Source of the DNA: an uncultured Paracoccaceae bacterium
GTDB lineage: Bacteria > Pseudomonadota > Alphaproteobacteria > Rhodobacterales > Rhodobacteraceae
Direction: 5' to 3'
Assembly (NCBI GenBank): GCA_947500135.1
Contig: CANMQX010000006.1
Coordinates: 310,001-374,000 of the forward strand
Length of the DNA stretch: 64,000 nucleotides
Position 1 is the first letter of the stretch. Each line of letters starts with the position of its first letter. The position numbers were made by a program, and so were the translations under genes. Below are positions 8,921 through 18,700 of the stretch, in pieces. The notes under the pieces were generated by a model that worked only from the letters and a program-made list of their open reading frames with translations, was not told where the DNA came from and did no database searches.

Positions 8921-9292
8921 ATGATGAAATATCCAGAAGTGTTGGTCGAAATTGAAATTCCTTCTGCCTGTCACTATGTACTCGCCATACTCAATGATGA
9001 TGATCAGGGCCGCAAACTAAATGTCCAAACTATCTTCAATTCCACCGCGCCAAGTATGAGTGTTTTTCGACGCATGGCGTTGGGGGCGCAAATAGGGTGG
9101 AGGTTCCTTATTTTCACGGGGGTTGTCTGGTTGGGCAGCATTGCAATGTGGATATTCTTTCCTCAGTTGCTTCTGGACGGGGTAGGTGGCCGGGGAGTAT
9201 TGGCTTTGCTGTTCCCAATCATAATACCTCCCATACTCGTCTACGGATTGTATGCCTTGGGCAAAAGTGCCGAAAATAATAGCGTAGACTAA
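8921..9292 (+). CDS. Hypothetical two-TM membrane protein
   Basis: No family recognised. The 123-residue product has a polar N-terminal third and two predicted hydrophobic helices: one around FLIFTGVVWLGSIAMWIFF and one around LLFPIIIPPILVYGLYAL. Base composition is AT-richer than that of flanking metabolic genes and the upstream 165 bases hold no recognisable gene. Two adjacent ATG codons compete as start. It may be a recently acquired orphan gene; the coding call rests on frame length and hydrophobic pattern alone. Confidence 0.5.
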   Translation: MMKYPEVLVEIEIPSACHYVLAILNDDDQGRKLNVQTIFNSTAPSMSVFRRMALGAQIGWRFLIFTGVVWLGSIAMWIFFPQLLLDGVGGRGVLALLFPIIIPPILVYGLYALGKSAENNSVD

Positions 9293-9460
9293 ACAGATGC
9301 CGCTCTTAGAGAGCACCGACGCAATACAAAGCTAGTCTGCTTTGGGCTCTTAGCGGTCATCTGATGGTTTGACTCGGGTTCAAAGGCGATAAGACCACAC
9401 CAGATGACTGCAATGCGCGACTTTGCCGACCTTCACTTCAATTGCACCAATGTCTGCAAT

Positions 9461-10168
9461 TCAACTATCGTGTAATCGCGTGTGCAATCCTGCGGCGAGA
9501 CAAAGGTCCCAGTCGTCGCTCGGTGCATTTCGCCATTCGCCATCCTCCCACTTACCATCGATCCATCGAGCAAAGAAGCAACGTACGAAATTAGGTGCGT
9601 GGCGACAAAGACGGTCGGAAAGAAACTCCTTTGCGTCGTCGGATATGGCTGCGAGAACTACGTCTACCTCGGATTGTGGCGCAGCCTCAAACTCATGCAA
9701 ATCCCACGCGCCATGACGCACAAGCCAAGGACCAAAGTCGTCGGTCCATTCAAACGCTTTCATAGAAATAGCTTCCATGTATCCGCATTCAGTCATGGCA
9801 ATGCAAACGTCGCGCAACATATCATTTGTTGGCGTAACTGCCTCATCTTGCCGATATAGATCCTTGACGTAGCTAGAATGGCAGGCAAGCCCATCAAGAA
9901 GGTGATCAAGGTCACTGCGCGTGTGTTGGCCTCCAAAACCATTTAGATCTTTATCAGCCTTCTTCACGCGCCAATAGCTGCCCTCAGAGGCAAACATACC
10001 GACGCGCTCTAGTGCGCTACAGCTTATCTCATAGTTGCTCTGTGCCAGATCGTGCAGAAGCTCTGGCGAAGGCGATACGTCAGTAAGTTGCGATACCATT
10101 TCGTCACGTAGCCAGATCGAAACAGTTTGAAGAAGGAGCCTTTCTTTTTCAGTTAATTGTCTGACCAC
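9461..10168 (-). CDS. Hypothetical soluble protein
   Basis: No family recognised. The 235-residue product is predicted soluble, rich in Asp, Trp, Leu and Cys, with no signal peptide or membrane helix. It starts with a helical stretch (QLTEKERLLLQTVSIWLRDE) and ends with a Trp-rich segment (ARWIDGKWEDGEWRNAPSDD). It stands alone between AT-richer intergenic gaps and is less GC-rich than core genes, which fits an accessory gene. No neighbour suggests a role. Confidence 0.5.
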   Translation of the reverse strand: MVRQLTEKERLLLQTVSIWLRDEMVSQLTDVSPSPELLHDLAQSNYEISCSALERVGMFASEGSYWRVKKADKDLNGFGGQHTRSDLDHLLDGLACHSSYVKDLYRQDEAVTPTNDMLRDVCIAMTECGYMEAISMKAFEWTDDFGPWLVRHGAWDLHEFEAAPQSEVDVVLAAISDDAKEFLSDRLCRHAPNFVRCFFARWIDGKWEDGEWRNAPSDDWDLCLAAGLHTRLHDS

Positions 10169-10449
10169 CTGTTTACCCTGAACTTGTATGGAATGTTTCT
10201 AAGCCGACATTGGTTGATCGTGCAGCATTTGACAATCTGGGCTCGAAGCCGACCTTCATCGCACAGGTCGCGCCATCCTGTATGTTGCTGAACAATCCGA
10301 AAGCCAAAGCACTCGGGGCCTCCTCCGGGACTGCGGCGCAGAAGCCGCAGCATACAAGACAACTGACCAGACCCGACTGGTATTCGCCACCGGCTTGGAG
10401 CAGGTTGTCCACATATGCCATTTGTACGGATTATTGGGGACTGCCAGCT

Positions 10450-10740
10450 GTGAAAACCTTACCATTGTTTCTAGGGGCCGCGTTCGTGTTGGCGGCCTGC
10501 GAACCTGTCAACGATGACACAACCAGCACCGACATCGCCTTTATCGCGGAACTGCCCGAACCGGTTCGCGCCATTGCTGCTACCAATCAGAACCTTGAAG
10601 CCGTGGCGGTTGATCCGGTCGACAATTGCTATGTCTATCAACACAGAAACGCTGTTGAAACGACGCTCCTGCCCCTACGCACACGCGAAGGGCGGCCGAT
10701 CTGCATTCAAAAACCGGAACCCGCCGCAGAAACCACCTAG
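10450..10740 (+). CDS. Small lipoprotein (GTG start)
   Basis: Predicted 96-residue lipoprotein. A GTG start gives MKTLPLFLGAAFVLAACEP, a compact signal with an LAAC lipobox; the same frame stays open 80 codons upstream, but that part has no coding character. The mature part contains two Cys (DNCYVYQHRN and GRPICIQ), suggesting a disulfide in a small periplasmic or outer-membrane domain. The 281-base gap before it contains no recognisable gene. Its TAG stop shares a CTAG palindrome with the stop of the convergent transpeptidase gene. Confidence 0.6.
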   Translation: MKTLPLFLGAAFVLAACEPVNDDTTSTDIAFIAELPEPVRAIAATNQNLEAVAVDPVDNCYVYQHRNAVETTLLPLRTREGRPICIQKPEPAAETT

Positions 10741-11402
10741 GACTGGGCGGTAACCGTGCCTTCGGGCGCGTATAGATACGCCGTCGACCCGGTAGCCACC
10801 TGACCATAAAGCCCGATGATATGGGCCATCACCATGCGCACGCAGCCAGAGCTGGCACGACCCCCAATGGAGCGTGGGCTGGGCGTGCCATGGATCCGCA
10901 GATAAGTATCACGACGGCCGACAAACAGATAAAAGGCACGCGATCCCAAAGGGTTGCGCGGGCCGCCATCCATCCCCTCGGCATGCTGTTCATATAGCTG
11001 GGGGTCGCGTTCGATCATCGCATCGGTCGGACGCCACGTCGGCCATTTGGCCTTGCGGCGGATCGTGTAGGTCCCCGGCTCATAAAGACTGCCGCGGGCA
11101 ATCGCCACGCCATAGCGCATCGCCGTGCCATCGCCGCGCACATGATACAGATAGCGCGCCACCGCATCGACATGGATATCGCCCGCCCGCAAACCATCAT
11201 TCGCCTCTACCAGCTGCGGCAGAAAACGACGGTGCAGGCCCCAGGGGTTGGACGTGGCCGGATCATAGCTGGCCGGGGTCACCCGCCTGTCCCAGGCCGC
11301 CCATTGCGACCGGTCCGAAATCGGGTTGGCAAAACCCGGGGTCGCAATCGGCGTCGAAAACAACGCAGCGGACGACATAACAAAATGGCGACGTGTCAAC
11401 AT
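10737..11402 (-). CDS. L,D-transpeptidase (YkuD/ErfK-type), exported
   Basis: Periplasmic cysteine transpeptidase that makes or breaks 3-3 peptidoglycan cross-links or attaches proteins to murein. The N-terminus MLTRRHFVMSSAALFS has a twin-Arg style signal; an ATG 13 codons earlier is less likely because it would bury this signal. The YkuD core is clear: FVGRRDTYLRIHGTPSP, then SIGGRASSGCVRM with the catalytic His and Cys. At 221 residues it has the usual length of the single-domain forms in this group. It is divergent from parE. Confidence 0.88.
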   Translation of the reverse strand: MLTRRHFVMSSAALFSTPIATPGFANPISDRSQWAAWDRRVTPASYDPATSNPWGLHRRFLPQLVEANDGLRAGDIHVDAVARYLYHVRGDGTAMRYGVAIARGSLYEPGTYTIRRKAKWPTWRPTDAMIERDPQLYEQHAEGMDGGPRNPLGSRAFYLFVGRRDTYLRIHGTPSPRSIGGRASSGCVRMVMAHIIGLYGQVATGSTAYLYAPEGTVTAQS

Positions 11403-11590
11403 GGCAGCAGAATCCCTCGCAAAATCAATCTGTTCCGGCAACCATACCGAACTGGCATGGCAATTTGCATCAGCAGATCATCACATATCCGTGCATGAAG
11501 CAAAAATGCGACCCTACGGCCACAACGCCAAAACCGATTTCTGCGCTTCCCCCGGCCCCGTCACTCCCATATCATGTGGCAAAGCAATAA

Positions 11591-13561
11591 ATGAGCAGCA
11601 AAATGGCCGATGATCTCCTCTCCGGGGGCAGCCCCGACGACTACAACGCCGACAGCATCGAGGTGCTTGAGGGGCTGGAACCTGTGCGCAAACGCCCCGG
11701 CATGTATATCGGCGGCACTGATGAACGCGCATTGCACCACCTTGTGGCCGAAGTGCTGGATAACTCCATGGACGAGGCCGTTGCAGGCCATGCCAACCGG
11801 ATCGAGGTGGAACTGCTCGCCGATTATTCCGTCACGATCAAGGATAACGGGCGCGGCATCCCCATCGACCCGCACCCCAAATTCCCCGACAAATCCGCGC
11901 TCGAAGTCATCCTCTGCACCCTGCACGCGGGCGGTAAATTCAGCGGCAAGGCCTACCAGACCTCCGGCGGTCTGCACGGGGTTGGGGCCTCTGTTGTTAA
12001 CGCGCTCTCGGACTCCATGGTCGTGCAGGTCGCGCGGAACAAGGAACTTTATGAACAACGCTTCTCGCGCGGCATCCCCCTTGGCCCCATCGCCAAACTC
12101 GGGCCGACCCAAAACAGACGCGGCACCACCGTCACCTTCCACGCCGATGCCGAAATCTTCGGACATCACAAATTCAAACCCGCCCGCCTCTTCAAATCGA
12201 TCCGGTCCAAGGCCTACCTCTTCTCTGGCGTCGAAATCCGCTGGAAATCCGAAATCGACGATGGGGAAACCCCGACCGAGGCAACATTCCACTTTCCCGG
12301 CGGTCTCTCCGACTACCTCAAGGAAACGCTGGGCACCGCCACCACATATGCCGACAAACCCTTCGCTGGCACCGTTGATTTCACCGAAAAATACGGCGAA
12401 CCGGGCAAGGTTGAATGGGCGATCAACTGGACGCCCGTGCGCGACGGCTTTCTGCAATCCTACTGCAACACCGTGCCCACGCCCGAAGGCGGGACGCATG
12501 TTACCGGCTTCTGGGCCGCGATCCTCAAGGGGATCAAGGGCTATGGCGAGCTGTCGGGCAACAAGAAAGCCGCGCAAATCACCCGCGACGATCTGATGTC
12601 AGGCGGCTGCGCGCTGGTCTCCTGCTTCATTCGCGACCCCGCCTTTGTCGGCCAGACCAAGGACCGGCTCTCAACCGAAGCCGCCGCCAAGATGACCGAA
12701 GGTGCGGTGCGCGACCATTTCGACAACTGGCTGGCCGCTGACACCAAATCGGCAGGCGCGATCCTCGATTTCCTTGTGCTACGGGCCGAGGAACGCCTGC
12801 GCCGCAAGCAGGAAAAAGAAACCGCCCGTAAATCCGCGACCAAGAAACTGCGCCTGCCCGGAAAGCTAACTGATTGCACCTCCAAGGATCGGGCGGGGAC
12901 AGAGCTGTTCATTGTGGAGGGCGACAGCGCGGGCGGCTCCGGCAAGGGCGCGCGGAACCGGGTGAACCAAGCGCTGCTGCCGCTCAAGGGCAAAATCCTC
13001 AACGTGCTGGGGGCCGCCTCGTCCAAACTCACCACCAATGCCGAGATCAACGACCTCTGCGAAGCACTTGGCGTCGGTATGGGCACCAAGTTCAACGTCG
13101 ACGATCTGCGCTATGACAAGATCATCATCATGACCGACGCGGATGTGGACGGGGCACATATCGCCTCGCTGCTGATGACCTTCTTCTTCACCCAAATGCG
13201 GCCGCTGATCGATCAGGGCCATCTGTATTTGGCCTGCCCACCCCTCTACCGGCTGACCCAAGGCGCGCGGCGCGTCTACGTCGCAGACGACGCGGAAAAA
13301 GAGGCCGTTCTGGCCAAAGGTTTGGGAGGCAAAGGCAAAATCGACGTGCAGCGCTTCAAAGGGCTTGGCGAAATGGATGCCAAGGATTTGAAAGAAACCA
13401 CCATGGACCCCGCCACCCGCAAACTGATCCGGGTGACCGTGCATGATGACGAGCCGGGTGACACAGCGGATCTGGTCGAGCGGCTGATGGGGAAGAAGCC
13501 AGAACTGCGGTTCCAGTATATTCAAGAGAATGCGCGGTTTGTGGAGGAGTTGGATGTTTGA
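11591..13561 (+). CDS. parE: DNA topoisomerase IV subunit B
   Basis: ATPase subunit of topoisomerase IV, which decatenates daughter chromosomes. At 656 residues it matches alphaproteobacterial ParE and lacks the longer GyrB insertion. The GHKL ATP site is seen in EVLDNSMDEAVAG, KDNGRGIPID and GGLHGVGASVVNALS. The transducer follows, and the TOPRIM domain shows FIVEGDSAGGSGKGARNR and IIIMTDADVDGAHIA. The C-terminus FKGLGEMDAKDLKETTMDP is the conserved final element. The start MSSKMADDL was taken as the first ATG; an ATG four codons on is also possible. Confidence 0.95.
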   Translation: MSSKMADDLLSGGSPDDYNADSIEVLEGLEPVRKRPGMYIGGTDERALHHLVAEVLDNSMDEAVAGHANRIEVELLADYSVTIKDNGRGIPIDPHPKFPDKSALEVILCTLHAGGKFSGKAYQTSGGLHGVGASVVNALSDSMVVQVARNKELYEQRFSRGIPLGPIAKLGPTQNRRGTTVTFHADAEIFGHHKFKPARLFKSIRSKAYLFSGVEIRWKSEIDDGETPTEATFHFPGGLSDYLKETLGTATTYADKPFAGTVDFTEKYGEPGKVEWAINWTPVRDGFLQSYCNTVPTPEGGTHVTGFWAAILKGIKGYGELSGNKKAAQITRDDLMSGGCALVSCFIRDPAFVGQTKDRLSTEAAAKMTEGAVRDHFDNWLAADTKSAGAILDFLVLRAEERLRRKQEKETARKSATKKLRLPGKLTDCTSKDRAGTELFIVEGDSAGGSGKGARNRVNQALLPLKGKILNVLGAASSKLTTNAEINDLCEALGVGMGTKFNVDDLRYDKIIIMTDADVDGAHIASLLMTFFFTQMRPLIDQGHLYLACPPLYRLTQGARRVYVADDAEKEAVLAKGLGGKGKIDVQRFKGLGEMDAKDLKETTMDPATRKLIRVTVHDDEPGDTADLVERLMGKKPELRFQYIQENARFVEELDV

Positions 13562-13564
13562 GGA

Positions 13565-14341
13565 ATGAGACGTATCTGGCTATCTATCCGCAGCATTAAG
13601 CAACATGAGTTCCGGAAGACGCTCAGATACATTAAGGCTGCTGGGGCTACTTGGCACGATATCTATATCCAATTGGGCAAGTTACAAAACGAGTCCATCG
13701 CGAAATTGGTAAAGAGCTGCACGGGAATCTTCGTCTATTATCTCATACTATCATCGCTTGGCGATGAAGCAGAGGTAAGCATTACATTTCAAGATGTTAC
13801 GGCATCTGTACCTACGGCTTTCATGACTGTAGTGGCAAGCGTTGGTTTCTTCTTCATCATCTTGCAAGCGCAGTCGGTAATGATGATGATTCTACTGCGA
13901 TCACATGAGGGGAGCCGTCTATCTCTTCGTGGCTTCTCCTCCGGAGCTTACGGATTATATAATGAACAGGATGAGATGGAGCTGTCCGCTCCCATAATCC
14001 GCTATGGTTCATTCAGGGAACTGCTACCGATCTCAAAGTTTTTGATAACTCTGTGCTTAATAGTTTTATTGTTCCTGCTGGTGCCTTTGGCTGGACTCTG
14101 GATATACCTGCTGAATTTGCAGATCGACATAGCGACTTCGGTTGCAATTACACCGGTATATAGAGTTAGCGCAGCACTTGGGGTATTTGTTCTGATTGCG
14201 TCGGTGACATACTTGATTTTCTTCAATGTCCCTTTTCCAATCAGAAAAGATGAGTTTGCAGTTCGATGGGGATTTCTAGCTCGACTTTATCCGCCGGGAT
14301 ATCACCCAAGAGTTGAGAAGTGGCTTGATGATGGAGATTAG
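13565..14341 (+). CDS. Hypothetical multi-pass membrane protein
   Basis: No family recognised. The 258-residue product begins with a basic amphipathic region and has about four hydrophobic segments: around KSCTGIFVYYLILSSL, AFMTVVASVGFFFIILQA, FLITLCLIVLLFLLVPLAGL and ALGVFVLIASVTYLIFF. It starts only three bases after the parE stop, yet its AT-rich composition and use of ATA and AGA codons differ sharply from parE. This suggests an inserted accessory gene that may be read through from parE. Confidence 0.55.
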   Translation: MRRIWLSIRSIKQHEFRKTLRYIKAAGATWHDIYIQLGKLQNESIAKLVKSCTGIFVYYLILSSLGDEAEVSITFQDVTASVPTAFMTVVASVGFFFIILQAQSVMMMILLRSHEGSRLSLRGFSSGAYGLYNEQDEMELSAPIIRYGSFRELLPISKFLITLCLIVLLFLLVPLAGLWIYLLNLQIDIATSVAITPVYRVSAALGVFVLIASVTYLIFFNVPFPIRKDEFAVRWGFLARLYPPGYHPRVEKWLDDGD

Positions 14342-14462
14342 TTGCGACGGAAGAAACATCGACATTTTCGAACTCATCACCACCGGCCAACAACATCAAG
14401 GGCAGCGCCCGGACCTCGGGGTGGGCGCACCGACGGGTCCGCTTCGCGGGGCATCGCCATTA

Positions 14463-14832
14463 GCAAGCCGTAGGGTGTGCATTTATGCGCACCACCCCAC
14501 CAACGACCTTGCACAATGGTGCGCATAAATGCGCACCCTACATCACCGCCAAAGCGTCAAGATGAGGGCAACACCTGTCGGCTTTACCAACCCGCCCCGG
14601 ACGTGATCCGGGGCCTCATGGTCAGCCACGAGGTCCCGGGTCAGGCAGCAAGCCGTAGGGTGCGCATTTATGCGCACCACCCCACCAACGACCCTGCACA
14701 ATGGTGCGCATAAATGCGCACCCTACATCACCGCCAAAGCGTCAAGATGAGGGCAGCACCTGTCGGTTTCACACCCGCCCCGGACGCGATCCGGGGCCTC
14801 ATGGTCCGCCACGAGGTCCCGGGTCAGGCCCG
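14463..14832. repeat. 185-bp direct tandem repeat carrying two REPIN-like inverted repeats
   Basis: Two near-identical copies of a 185-base unit lie head to tail, beginning at 14463 and 14648. Each unit starts GCAAGCCGTAGGGTG and holds a 25-base arm (14470-14494; 14655-14679), a 22-base spacer and the inverted arm (14517-14541; 14702-14726). Each arm is itself palindromic around GTGCGCATTTATGCGCAC. The rest of the unit contains a second GC-rich hairpin around CCCCGGAC/GTCCGGGG-like arms (CCGGACGTGATCCGG in copy one). No coding sequence was seen in the 526-base gap that holds this element. Confidence 0.85.
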
Positions 14833-14867
14833 GGACGGGCGGAGGTGTGGGCTGAAACCCACGCCGA

Positions 14868-15410
14868 TCAACACCGCACGGGGATGACCACATAGATCGG
14901 TCTGCTTGGTCCGGTAACTCTGTAAGCATCTTCGCTGACACCGCATTCGGTCAATGTTCTTGCCGCACGCAAGACCGATTCCTTGCTTGGCTGGCGCGCA
15001 AGCCGCCAAAACGTATCAACGCGGTAACCCACAAGGAATGTATGCGTGTCGACCCGCGCCAGATTGAAGCCCAAGCCAAATTCGCCCACCTGAACATTCA
15101 GTGCATCAGGGCCGGAAAAGAGCCCCATGCCCGCATCCGGGGCGACCTTTGCTGCGGCCCGTTCCGTGGCCGGTGTGCCATTCCGGCGATACCGACCTGT
15201 ATCCTTGCGATATGCTGGCAATCCACCCGCACTCCGCGTGATGTTCACAGGCGCGGCAGCGGCTGCGGGCGTGGCTGTCGCGGTGGCAGCTGGGGCAGCA
15301 GCGACATCACCACCGATGCCGCTGAACCCCGCGCCGCGCTGGCCGGGGTTCGGCGCACCACAAGCGGCCAATGCCACCAATGATGCCACCGCAATGGTCA
15401 GTTTTCTCAT
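14868..15410 (-). CDS. Lipoprotein of unknown function, Ala/Pro-rich
   Basis: Predicted 180-residue lipoprotein starting MRKLTIAVASLVALAACG with an LAAC lipobox. After the Cys comes QRGAGFSGIGGD and an Ala-rich linker to about residue 55. The C-terminal 100 residues look like a small folded domain (FGLGFNLARVDTHTFLVGY ... RTLTECGVSEDAYRV) with two Cys that may pair. The post-lipobox motif resembles the QRGVGF of the Excalibur lipoprotein in this window, so the two share an N-terminal design. No family name can be assigned. Confidence 0.6.
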   Translation of the reverse strand: MRKLTIAVASLVALAACGAPNPGQRGAGFSGIGGDVAAAPAATATATPAAAAAPVNITRSAGGLPAYRKDTGRYRRNGTPATERAAAKVAPDAGMGLFSGPDALNVQVGEFGLGFNLARVDTHTFLVGYRVDTFWRLARQPSKESVLRAARTLTECGVSEDAYRVTGPSRPIYVVIPVRC

Positions 15411-15588
15411 TCTCGTATCCTTTGAATTTGACGATCAGAAGTCCCGCGTGGCTTAGCCCGCAACCATGGCGGGAATTTGTTCAAAAGCCCATTTCATCAG
15501 CGCTGACCAAACCCATCACCCGCAAACCTTAACCGCGCATTCACACTCCCACCGCACACCCCGCTAACCCCGCCCCACCGCGCGTTGG

Positions 15589-15629
15589 GGTCCGACGTTT
15601 TGCCGACGCATCGCCGACGCTTTGCCGAC
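15589..15629 (-). repeat. Dispersed intergenic repeat rich in CGTCGGC, copy 1
   Basis: The 321-base gap between the lipoprotein and the reductive dehalogenase gene has no gene. Read on the minus strand, it contains repeated GTCGGC steps: GCGTCGGCGATGCGTCGGC then AAAACGTCGGACC. Almost the same string occurs in the gap upstream of pseB. Flanking sequence also matches loosely over about 100 bases (GTTAATGCCGTTGTTTTCAT here), so this is a diverged dispersed repeat of unknown role. Confidence 0.55.
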
Positions 15630-15731
15630 CGCCCAATTTCCATGAAAACAACGGCATTAACCAATGATTCGGCCCGTCGCGCGAAAACCACCGCACGCAC
15701 CCCCCACCGAACGTTGCGTGCCCTCCGCCAG

Positions 15732-18700
15732 CTACAGGTCAATCGTGACTGTGCCGCCATTTTCTGCCGCGCGGCTTTGGCATAGGATGATCGCATCCTG
15801 CCGTTGTGCCTTGGACAGCACAAAATCCCGGTGCTCCACATCCCCCGCGACCAACCCGCATTTGCAGACCCCGCAAATGCCGTCGCTGCATTTGACGTCC
15901 ACATGCACCCCGTTTTCGGCCAGCACATCAGTGGCGGATTTATCTGCTGGTATATCAAACACTTGGCCGGATCGCGCCAGTTTCAGCTGGAAAGGGTGGT
16001 TCACATAATCCGGCTGTTCGGGCACCGCAAAATATTCCAGATGCTGCGCGTTTTCTGGAAAACCGGCCTCCGTCGCCGCCGCCAATATCGCGGTCATGTA
16101 GCGTTCTGCCCCGCAGGTATAGACATGCCAGCCGGGCTGGTAGCCGCCAAGTATCTGCCCCAGATCGGCCCGGCTGCCTTCATCCGTCACATGCAACTGC
16201 ACCCGGTCCGCCCAGGCAAAGCCTGCAATATCATCTAACAGTCCCATCATGTCCCGACGACGCCCGGAATAATGCATCTCAAACGACTGCCCTTGTGCGT
16301 GCAATTCATGCGCCATCGCCACCAGTGGCGTGATCCCGATCCCACCGCCCATCAGCACGCTATGGCTCGCGTCGGGGTCCAGCGGGAAATGGTTGATCGG
16401 TTTGGAGATGAAAATCCGCCGCCCTTCATTGAAGATCCGGTGCATCAGTTTCGATCCGCCTCGCCCGGCATCTTCGCGCAGCACAGCGATCTGATAGCAG
16501 CTACGATCTGCCGGGTTACCCGACATCGAATATTGCCGCAGGAATTCCGGAGTCACCACGATATCCAGATGCGCGCCCGCCTGCCATGCAGGCAGATCGC
16601 GGCCATCCACGGGCGCAAATTCATATTTCATCACGCCTTGGGCGGTTTCCTCGGCCTTTGTAATCTCAACCTGAATGACAGGACTTTCGCCTTCGACCGT
16701 ATAGGCATGGATGACCTCTTTGTCCCCCTGCGCCAGCCGCGCCTTGTATTCATCCGCCGTGATCATCGCCTGATAGGCCTCGATCCCCGCTTCACGATCC
16801 ATCGGGAACGGGTAAGGATGCGGATGCGGGGCCAGCGGAGCCGGATAAACCGCCAAAGTCTGGTCGGCATATTGCAGGTCCAGATCCCTTTGCAGGGATC
16901 GCTGGTTCACCGGCTGCGGGGTTGGGCGGTAGCCCCCATCCTCCGTGATCTCCAGATCCCACCACCATTTCTTGACGGGGTTCAGCCCTCCATTTCCGAC
17001 CGTATCATCCAGCCGGGCCAATGCTGGGGCAAGCTGTGGGACATTCATCGCCGCCCAGCGAAACGGCTTTTCTTTGAATATCCCTTCCAGGTTCCAGGGG
17101 CAGGTTTTCATGCAGCGCCCGCACATCGCCCCGCCGGGTGTGGTCACTCGATATGTCGCGCATTTCTGGCTGTCGGATTTCCAGATCTCATAGCCGTTGA
17201 ACATCAGCTTGGGGCCTGCGGTGATCGCCCCTGACGGACATTCGCGCGCGCATTTATTGCAAGCCTCACAGAACTTCTGCAGGCCGAAATCAATCGGCTT
17301 GTCATGCGCCATGGGCAGGTCGGTTGTCACCGTCCCCGATTTCAGGCGCGGCCCCAGATAGGGGTTCAGGATCACCTCACCAATCCGGCTAACCTCGCCC
17401 AGACCGCTGAGCAGCAAAAGCGGCGGTTGCAGCACCTCGCCATCCATGACCGTATGGGCTTTGGCGCTATAGCCCAGATTGCGGATTTGCCGGGCGATGA
17501 TCCCACCCAGCAAGGAAAACCGCAAATAGGCCCGCATGGATTGGGCCACGGCGATCCAGTCATCGCCTGATGAGCCTTCCATGGTTTCATAGCCTTGATC
17601 GATGATCATGTTGATCGCCTGATCATGGGGCGGGGCAATCGCCTCTCCGCGCGCATCATGGCTGTACCACGCCCAATCGGGGCAGCGCGAAATGCCCACT
17701 GCATCAGCCCCCAGCCAATAGCTGGTCGCCTTGATCAGGTCAGCGGCTTCAATAGGATCAAGCCTGACTTTTTCATGCGCAGCCTCCCCATCCTGCAACA
17801 GCACAAAGGCGCCCAGCGCCCGCCGTTGCGCCATGGAAGGGGCCGCCTTGCGCACGTAATGCCCGCCCTTGGCCGCATCCTGCATCTTCTTGCCCATATC
17901 GCCAAACTGCGCCCGGGCGAACATATCCGCCCGTTTCGGCACGCGGGCCACATTCGGTTCGTCAATATAGGTGGTTGGTGTCGCCACCCGTTTGAGCCGC
18001 TCAAACGGGTGCGCCCCATCAACAAAGCGGCGTTTGGCGTAAGGCACAGCATTCAATGCGTTCTTGGCGGATGTTGTGCCGAATTTCCACCCTGCCCCAA
18101 AGGCCGATTTCGGTTGATCCGCCATGGGGACAAGCGGTTGATCGGGGGCAATCTCAAAACGGGTCGTTACGGCCGCCAGACCAAAGCGCGTTCCGACATA
18201 AGGATGGCGCAACTGCCCATTTTCGACCGTTGCAAGCCCCGCCGCCACGGCAAGCCGGCTCAAATCAACATCTGCGCTGGACATCATGTGCCCACGCGCC
18301 GGATAGCCCAACAGCCGCAGATAATTGGCCATCACCACAGCCGTTTCAGATGCTAGCAGTCCCGCTCGATGAGCCTGTGCATCGGCGATCCAGCCAGTAC
18401 CCGGTTCATTCGCCCGCGGATCACGCGGGTTTTCATAAAGAAACACCAGCGCATGGCTATGATCATCAATGCCGGTTGGCGGGGCCTCCATCGACTCTTT
18501 CAGATCGGCCATGATCATGTCGATGCCAGACGCCAGCGTCTTGGTCTGTCGTGTCTTCAGGTCATGGGCCAGCCCGCCGATATCGGGGTTCAGATAGGGC
18601 TGATCCAACCGGGCGGCATCAGGCAGCAAACAGGTGCCAACAACGGCCGCATCTGCGAAATAGCCAAAAGCCTTGAGGTGATTGGCCCGTTCCAGCGGAT

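Noticed and set aside
10169-10449. Possible coding extension upstream of the small lipoprotein
   Set aside because: The in-frame extension would place 80 odd residues ahead of a clear lipoprotein signal; the sequence resembles non-coding relic DNA.
11561-12577. Open frame of 338 codons antisense to parE
   Set aside because: Shadow of a conserved essential gene; composition follows mirrored codon bias.
14342-14867. CRISPR array or integron-like cassette
   Set aside because: Only two copies of a 185-base unit are present, with internal palindromes and no regular spacers or cas genes.
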